Assembly: GCA_964058805.1 (NCBI GenBank)
Contig: CAXKVV010001840.1
Span: forward strand, 1 to 38,084
Origin: Schoenoplectus triqueter
Lineage: Eukaryota > Streptophyta > Magnoliopsida > Poales > Cyperaceae
DNA length: 38,084 bases
Direction of reading: 5' to 3'
How positions within the stretch are numbered: position 1 is the stretch's first letter; every line of letters begins with the position of its first letter. Positions 34,985 to 38,084 of this stretch are shown in pieces. The notes under the pieces were generated by a model that did no database searches, was not told the origin of the DNA, and saw nothing but the letters and a program-made list of their open reading frames with translations. The position numbers were made by a program, and so were the translations under genes.

Positions 34985-36189
34985 TTATTATTTTTTTTTT
35001 ATTTTTAAACTCCATCTATTCCTATAGAAAATTATTTACAGAATAATAGGGAAAGGGGTTAGCTAGTAACTAGAATTTTATTTATATTTTTGGGATTTTT
35101 ATAATAGCTAAAATAGTAGAATTTTATTTTTATTATTTCTAAACTCTATTTATTTTGTAGAAAATCACTTACAAAAAATAATAGAAAATAAAATGGCTAT
35201 GATTTTATTTGTATTTTTAAAATGTTTATAATAGCCAATAGTAATAGAATTTTATTATTATATTCTATTATGTTGAAACACTATTCATTATGTAGGAATT
35301 ATTTACAAAATCAAAAGATGATTAGCTATACTATTTTTTATTATTATTATTTTTTATTTTTTATTTTCAATATTTATAATAGCTAAAAAGAAATCATTAC
35401 TAATATTCTATCCTATTTATTATGCTATTCATTATTTTTATTATTTCTATTTATTATCCATAGAAAAATATAAGATTTTTTATTATTACTATTATTAGTT
35501 GAAGAATGAAATTCATTATATTTTTATTACAACTATTATTTCATTGCATTTTATTCATCAAAAATATTTTTATTGTATATATTTGTATAGAAATAACAAA
35601 AGAAATACAATTCATATTATAAAACTATATTATCATTCTTCATTATAAAAGAAAATGTATTTTACTATTTATTACCATGATAGTATATTTTTTTGTATAT
35701 TTTGTGCTATTTATTTTTATTATTCTTTTTATAGAAAATATTAACATAATATCTATTATTATTCATATTTCTTTATTTATCAAAGAATATAGCTAATCTC
35801 ATTATTTATTATGGCATATTACTATCATCATTATTATTTCATGGAAAATTACTTGAAAAATCACTAAAATATATCTATCTATTATTTATGATTTTTATTT
35901 GTATTTTTGGAATTTTTATAGTATTTAAAATGATAAGTCAAAGCTAAGTCAAACATATTAATATAGGTAATGTCTTTTGCTTTTAAATTGTTTTATCATG
36001 ATTATATTTTTAAAACTAGAATATTATTGTATAGAAAAATAGTATGAGAAATGAGAAAATTTTAGAAACAAATTTGAGTCAATTTGGAGTTCAGGAGCAT
36101 TTTCAAATCATTTATTTATTATATATAATTAATGTTCTGTTATTAATTGATTAATGGGCTTAATCTGGGCCTTTAGATCTGCACCAAGA

Positions 36190-38084
36190 TTAGTGTATAT
36201 CTCTATTTAACTTCAACTCTTATTTGGGCCGCCAGATGAGTTTAAGATTTGCACTAGACAGATTAAAGGCCCAGATCGATTCATGCTTTAACTTTCTAAA
36301 TGTTCAATAGCCCAGATCCTTTGGATTCATCCCAATATTCGTGCGGCCTTTCAAGATTAGTGCAAGAGATCCTTTCTCTGTCTCTTCTCTACCGTGCTTC
36401 AAGATGCGTGCTAGGAGGTTGATTCCGGTACTCCGGCGATCTGATTAATGATCGGACACCACAGTCGGCGTCGCCTTGGCTTGCAGAACCTAACTACACC
36501 TTTTGATTGTACTACGGTGCGGTGGATCGTCGGCGCCACCGTGCACAATTGACTGGACCATACCGTTTTGGTACCGATCGATTTTCTTGATCAAATCAGA
36601 TTGTTTCATTCACGATTTCTTGCAATTCTCGGTTCATTCACGTAATTCCAAGTCTCAATTAACAGAACTAGCAATTTGATCACCACAACAACCTTTTCTT
36701 TTACTTGGATTATGATGAAACAGTGGCTGAGAACGGTACCGATTGGCAATTCAATATTATATTCTATATTTCCAGTCAATTGCCAAGAATTGCTTAATCT
36801 TATTGATATGAAACTCATCGCCTATGTAATGCATTTCAATTGAAGCATATAGCTTGATCAATTGGGGCGTTTTCGAGTGTTTTGCATTACTGGTTTTGAG
36901 TTCCAGCGATTAGTTCCAGAATTTCCATCAATTACTCGATTGAAAAGTTGAATTCTTGGAACAATTGCTTGGAAATACAGTGACTAAGAGGTCAGTGACC
37001 TTCGATTAGTCTATCTTCTATGATTAATGCTAGGAGATTGTGTAATCTTCGACTAGCTTTTCTGGCAAATCAATTCAAACTCTTGATTACTTGATTAATC
37101 AAGATAAAGGCAAGAAAACAAAACAAGAATGATCTATATAATGAGGCGACAGCTCAAAGAAAAGAATTCAATCAAGAAAGTTAAGAAATTCAATCGAATT
37201 GAAAAGGAAATTTGTGAAAATGCAAGTAACAGTACTAAAGCTCTAAAATTACTCAAAATCGAGCACAATTACAACTCAAACTTCCTATGTACAATGAATA
37301 CACTCACCTTTCCTTCTTCTCTGTAGCTCTGAGCTCTTAGATTGATTGTTAATAATGGAAAAGGGTGACTGTTTGCCAAGTTCTCAACACTTGTTGAGAA
37401 CAATTGGCTTTCTAGCTTCTCACTTGCTCTCTAAGCTTCTCAGGGATCTTACAAATGCTCTAAGGGTCGTGTGTATGCCTCTGGTTCTTGGTTCTATCCA
37501 CTGGCTAAGGGTTTATATAGAAATCCATTGGTTTGACCGATTTTGACTATCTCAACCCAATTGCACATGGTGCATTATACTCTTCACTCTAACTGCTTTC
37601 TTGTATGCCCTATGGTCCACTGAACCGAGTCTCCATTGCCTAACTCATGTGCAACTGCCTAGAGGCAGTTACAAGTTCATTTTATTTGCTGATTTGCCAC
37701 TATTCGGTTCCCATGTTCTTGCAAGCCTCTCTAGCCCCTTCTAGAACTTTCCAGATCTCATATTATGCCTATATAAGCTGCTAGCATGCTCCCTTAACTC
37801 CATTTTACAGAATTGATCTCAATTCACATCTTCTCTTCCATTACAAGCCATAATCAAGTCTCAAGCTTTCATTCCAATTCCTTGCTTGTTTCTGCTGTCT
37901 CAAAGCTTCACCATCATCAACTCAGTGTCAGGCAACTCTTTGTGCTCTTATCTAGTCGATTTGCAAGCTCCATCACAGTGTTTGATCAACTCACTTCTAG
38001 GCCGAGTTGTGAATTGGTGTAACTCCTACATCCAGCATTCAACTCTTCCCAATTATCATTCTAACACCATCGCCTAAGGTCCTA
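36190..38084 (+). other. Distal 3' terminal repeat, no gene
   Basis: Alignable to 24500-26400 only in short blocks. Contains TTTATATA near 37511 and the TATA candidate at 37770. Small open frames (36606-36818 minus; 37129-37326, 37346-37546 and 37813-38022 plus) have no family features. Confidence 0.45.
37770..37777 (+). promoter_or_regulatory. TATA box candidate in the 3' terminal repeat
   Basis: TATATAAG, at the position matching 26082 in the 5' repeat and preceded by TTCTAGAAC about 30 bases before. Confidence 0.45.

Larger units (their letters stand above)
20560..38084 (+). mobile_element. Giant LTR-like element carrying a PMD gene, incomplete at window end
   Basis: A long stretch from 20560 to at least about 26.4 kb is repeated in the same orientation from 32985 to the window end. 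It encloses an internal region with the PMD gene. The repeats begin TGTGCGACCC, as LTRs start with TG. Both carry TATA-like boxes near their far ends (26082 and 37770). The element interrupts the hAT pseudogene. No gag, protease, reverse transcriptase, RNase H or integrase frame is visible, so it would be non-autonomous. Against a classical LTR retrotransposon: there is no clear polypurine tract before 32985 and only a weak primer-binding-site candidate. An alternative is a large segmental duplication of a different element type. The five bases before the insertion are ATTCA; their duplicate should lie beyond the window. Confidence 0.6.
32985..38084 (+). repeat. 3' terminal repeat (LTR candidate), cut by window end
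   Basis: Same start sequence and order as 21484-26.4 kb: GC-rich start, GACGAACC minisatellite (33304-33585), palindromic minisatellite (34080-34800), AT-rich block with (ATT)n (34930-36150), then a distal region to the end. It holds a single copy of the start instead of three. Open frames inside it mirror those of the 5' repeat or are chance frames, and none is a gene. Confidence 0.6.

Noticed and set aside
20560..38084. Search for gag, protease, reverse transcriptase, integrase
   Set aside because: None of the open frames shows a zinc knuckle, the DTG/DSG protease motif, YxDD or the DDE integrase pattern; the element is described as non-autonomous instead.

Overview
This is nuclear DNA of a flowering plant. 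It is AT-rich, has a spliced R2R3-MYB transcription factor gene, GT-AG introns, hairpin MITEs, hAT transposon remains and large LTR-like repeats, and shows no operons or bacterial signals. I cannot name the species. Only one host gene is convincingly intact. Most of the rest is nested mobile DNA.

Layout. (1) About 430-5955 holds copy A, an inverted, decayed and internally deleted copy of a large element family. It carries remains of a plant-mobile-domain (PMD) gene at 1246-3300. The terminal-repeat part of the element, at 3300-5955, includes a 37-bp minisatellite and a five-copy satellite with an exact 180-bp period. (2) 5960-8490 has no recognisable gene. (3) 8492-9527 holds three hairpin MITEs in a row. 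(4) 10436-11164 is a non-autonomous hAT element with a perfect 8-bp target duplication. A second hAT-like element (11811-12351) and another hairpin MITE (12427-12803) follow. (5) 13759-16701 is the MYB gene: three exons, 314 residues, subgroup 9 / MYB17-like, with a TATA box at 13661. (6) About 17340-20530 is a decayed autonomous-type hAT transposon with a broken transposase. (7) At 20560 a very large element begins inside that hAT and runs past the window end. Its sequence from 20560 (tandemly re-started at 20885 and 21484) to about 26.5 kb recurs from 32985 to the end. I read these two stretches as giant terminal repeats flanking an internal region.

The internal region holds a G-box-like array with a 42-bp period (26985-27282), a TATA-like box (28296) and a six-exon PMD gene (28521-32168). 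That gene has five short phase-1 introns and a single in-frame stop at 29445. No gag, protease, reverse transcriptase or integrase is visible, so if this is an LTR retrotransposon it is non-autonomous.

The most unusual points are the PMD gene carried as the only cargo of a giant element, the phased G-box array upstream of it, a 180-bp satellite apparently born from a terminal-repeat segment in copy A, and a strong identity gradient between the two terminal repeats. All identities were judged by eye.
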